NCBI GenBank assembly: GCA_035633075.1
Contig: DASQFQ010000006.1
Location: 1 to 7,375 of the forward strand
Reading direction: 5' to 3'
Length of the DNA: 7,375 nucleotides
Origin: DASQFQ01 sp035633075
GTDB lineage: Bacteria > Actinomycetota > Thermoleophilia > Solirubrobacterales > Solirubrobacteraceae
Position numbers and translations under genes: made by a program. Shown here in pieces: positions 6,670 to 7,375 of the stretch (positions are counted from its first letter, which is position 1; each line of letters starts with the position of its first letter). The notes below the pieces were generated by a model, which worked only from the letters and a program-made list of their open reading frames with translations, had not been told where the DNA came from and did not search any database.

Positions 6670-6675
6670 TACACT
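6670..6675 (+). promoter_or_regulatory. Candidate -10 element for the HNH gene
   Basis: TACACT in the context TTGGCTACACT lies 9 nt before the ATG at 6685. No Shine-Dalgarno lies between, and no -35 box is evident in the short gap after pheA. It suggests a leaderless or near-leaderless transcript and supports the choice of the 6685 start. Confidence 0.55.
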
Positions 6676-6684
6676 CCGCGCAGT

Positions 6685-7287
6685 ATGGCCACCGCCGTAC
6701 CACCAGGCCCATTGGGGTCCGTGCCGCGCGACGACCACCCGCGGCACGGACAGGCTGTCGACGGCACAGGCCGTTGGTCAGGTGGGCGCGTGCTGGTGCT
6801 CAACGCGACGTACGAGCCAATCAACGTCTGCACCGTACGTCGCGCCACGGTGCTCCTCCTCAAGGAGAAGGCCGAGATGATCGAGATCGGCGCGCAGAAC
6901 CTGCACTGGGCGACCGGCTCGCTGCCCAAGCCGGTGGTCATCCGCCTCGTGACCTACGTCCGCATCCCGCGCGACACCCACAAGCGCAAGATCACCCGGC
7001 GCGCCGTGTTCGCCCGCGACGGCTGGACGTGCCAGTACTGCGGCGCGCGCACGAGCCTGACCGTCGACCACGTGATCCCGCGGTCGAAGGGCGGCTGCTC
7101 GAGCTGGGAGAACATCGTCGCCTCCTGCGCGCCCTGCAACCGGCGCAAGGGCGATCGCCTGCCCGCCCAGGTGGACATGCACCCGCGCAAGCGGCCGCGC
7201 ACCCCGAGCCCCCACATCTTCATCCAGCTCGCCTCCCCGACCATCCCGGCGACCTGGCGGCAGTACCTGCTCTTCGAAGCGGCCTAG
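6685..7287 (+). CDS. HNH endonuclease family protein (zinc-binding)
   Basis: 200 residues. After a low-complexity, poorly conserved-looking N-terminus (1-33), the protein has the N-terminal module common in chromosomal bacterial HNH proteins (RVLVLNATYEPINV, 35-48; LLLKEKAEMIE, 57-67). A basic segment (RIPRDTHKRKITRR, 93-106) leads into the HNH fold: CQYC (116-119), VDHVIPRSKGG (127-137, with Asp128-His129), Asn143, and CAPCN (148-152) followed by RRKGD. The two CxxC pairs should hold a structural zinc, while His129, Asn143 and Asn152 occupy the HNH active-site positions. The family is predicted to cut DNA, but this widespread single-copy type has no well-established biological role. It has no adjacent methyltransferase or phage genes, so a restriction or phage role is not indicated. 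A GTG at 6790 could be an internal start, but the -10-like box favours 6685. Confidence 0.9.
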   Translation: MATAVPPGPLGSVPRDDHPRHGQAVDGTGRWSGGRVLVLNATYEPINVCTVRRATVLLLKEKAEMIEIGAQNLHWATGSLPKPVVIRLVTYVRIPRDTHKRKITRRAVFARDGWTCQYCGARTSLTVDHVIPRSKGGCSSWENIVASCAPCNRRKGDRLPAQVDMHPRKRPRTPSPHIFIQLASPTIPATWRQYLLFEAA

Positions 7288-7305
7288 CGGCACTGAACGA
7301 ACGAA

Positions 7306-7330
7306 GGGCGCCCCTCGACTCGGGGCGCCC
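7306..7330 (+). terminator. GC-rich hairpin terminator after the HNH gene
   Basis: A perfect 9-bp inverted repeat, GGGCGCCCC (7306-7314) and GGGGCGCCC (7322-7330), encloses a 7-nt loop, 19 nt after the HNH stop codon. No T-run follows, as is common for hairpin terminators in high-GC actinobacteria. Being symmetrical, it could also end transcription arriving from the right. Confidence 0.75.
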
Positions 7331-7375
7331 CTCGCGTACCGCTTCACTGGACTGATTGGCCGGCGTCCGTTGGTC
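7331..7375. other. Intergenic right edge, no gene seen
   Basis: The last 45 bases after the hairpin show no convincing coding start, promoter box or RNA structure. The next gene must begin beyond the window. Confidence 0.5.

Noticed and set aside
5569..6747. Minus-strand open frame (392 codons) opposite pheA
   Set aside because: pheA is unmistakable on the plus strand; the opposite frame has biased composition and no domain.
7294..7305. Short GAAC-type tandem repeat (GAACGAACGAA) before the terminator
   Set aside because: Only about 2.5 copies of a 4-base unit; too short to be meaningful as a repeat or binding site.
7306..7332. Direct repeat of GGGCGCCCCTCG flanking the terminator loop
   Set aside because: It follows from the near-palindromic stem of the hairpin; it is not an independent repeat or attachment site.

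Overview
This is a gene-dense, very GC-rich window with no stretch of 300 bases or more lacking a gene. It looks like chromosomal DNA of a high-GC actinobacterium. The fhaA-fhaB-pstP gene order is an actinobacterial hallmark. Together with the DUF4446-pheA pair, the HNH gene, and the -10-like boxes sitting just before start codons, it suggests Thermoleophilia/Solirubrobacterales; that class-level placement is inference. I see no mobile element, CRISPR array, rRNA or tRNA.

Left half (1-4018, minus strand): a four-gene phosphosignalling operon, in transcription order: a Ser/Thr protein kinase with a polytopic membrane C-terminus (2321-4018), an FhaA-like DUF3662+FHA protein (1554-2315), an FhaB-like membrane-anchored FHA protein (1075-1557), and a PstP-like PP2C phosphatase (start at 1067, running off the left edge). 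Spacings are 5 nt, a 4-nt ATGA overlap, and 7 nt, so the genes are very likely co-transcribed and translationally coupled. They supply a complete write/read/erase set for phosphothreonine: the kinase phosphorylates, the two FHA proteins bind pThr, and the phosphatase reverses the mark. In mycobacteria the matching locus continues into rodA, pbpA, pknA and pknB and controls cell-wall growth and division; that continuation would lie left of position 1 here.

Middle (4019-4104): an 86-bp divergent promoter region separating the kinase operon from the plus-strand genes.

Right half (4105-7287, plus strand): an uncharacterised single-pass membrane protein with a helical middle and a CARDB/Ig-like C-terminal domain (4105-5214, TTG start); a DUF4446 membrane/coiled-coil protein (5264-5791, GTG start) overlapping by 4 nt a prephenate dehydratase gene, pheA (5788-6642); then an HNH-family protein (6685-7287) followed by a GC-rich hairpin terminator (7306-7330). 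Three of these plus-strand genes begin 7-9 nt after a -10-like hexamer and lack a Shine-Dalgarno sequence, suggesting leaderless transcripts. The kinase instead has a clear Shine-Dalgarno.

The most interesting parts are the kinase, whose sensor region is a bundle of about eight or nine membrane helices rather than PASTA repeats and which heads the fha-pstP operon, and the unknown divergently transcribed membrane protein beside it.
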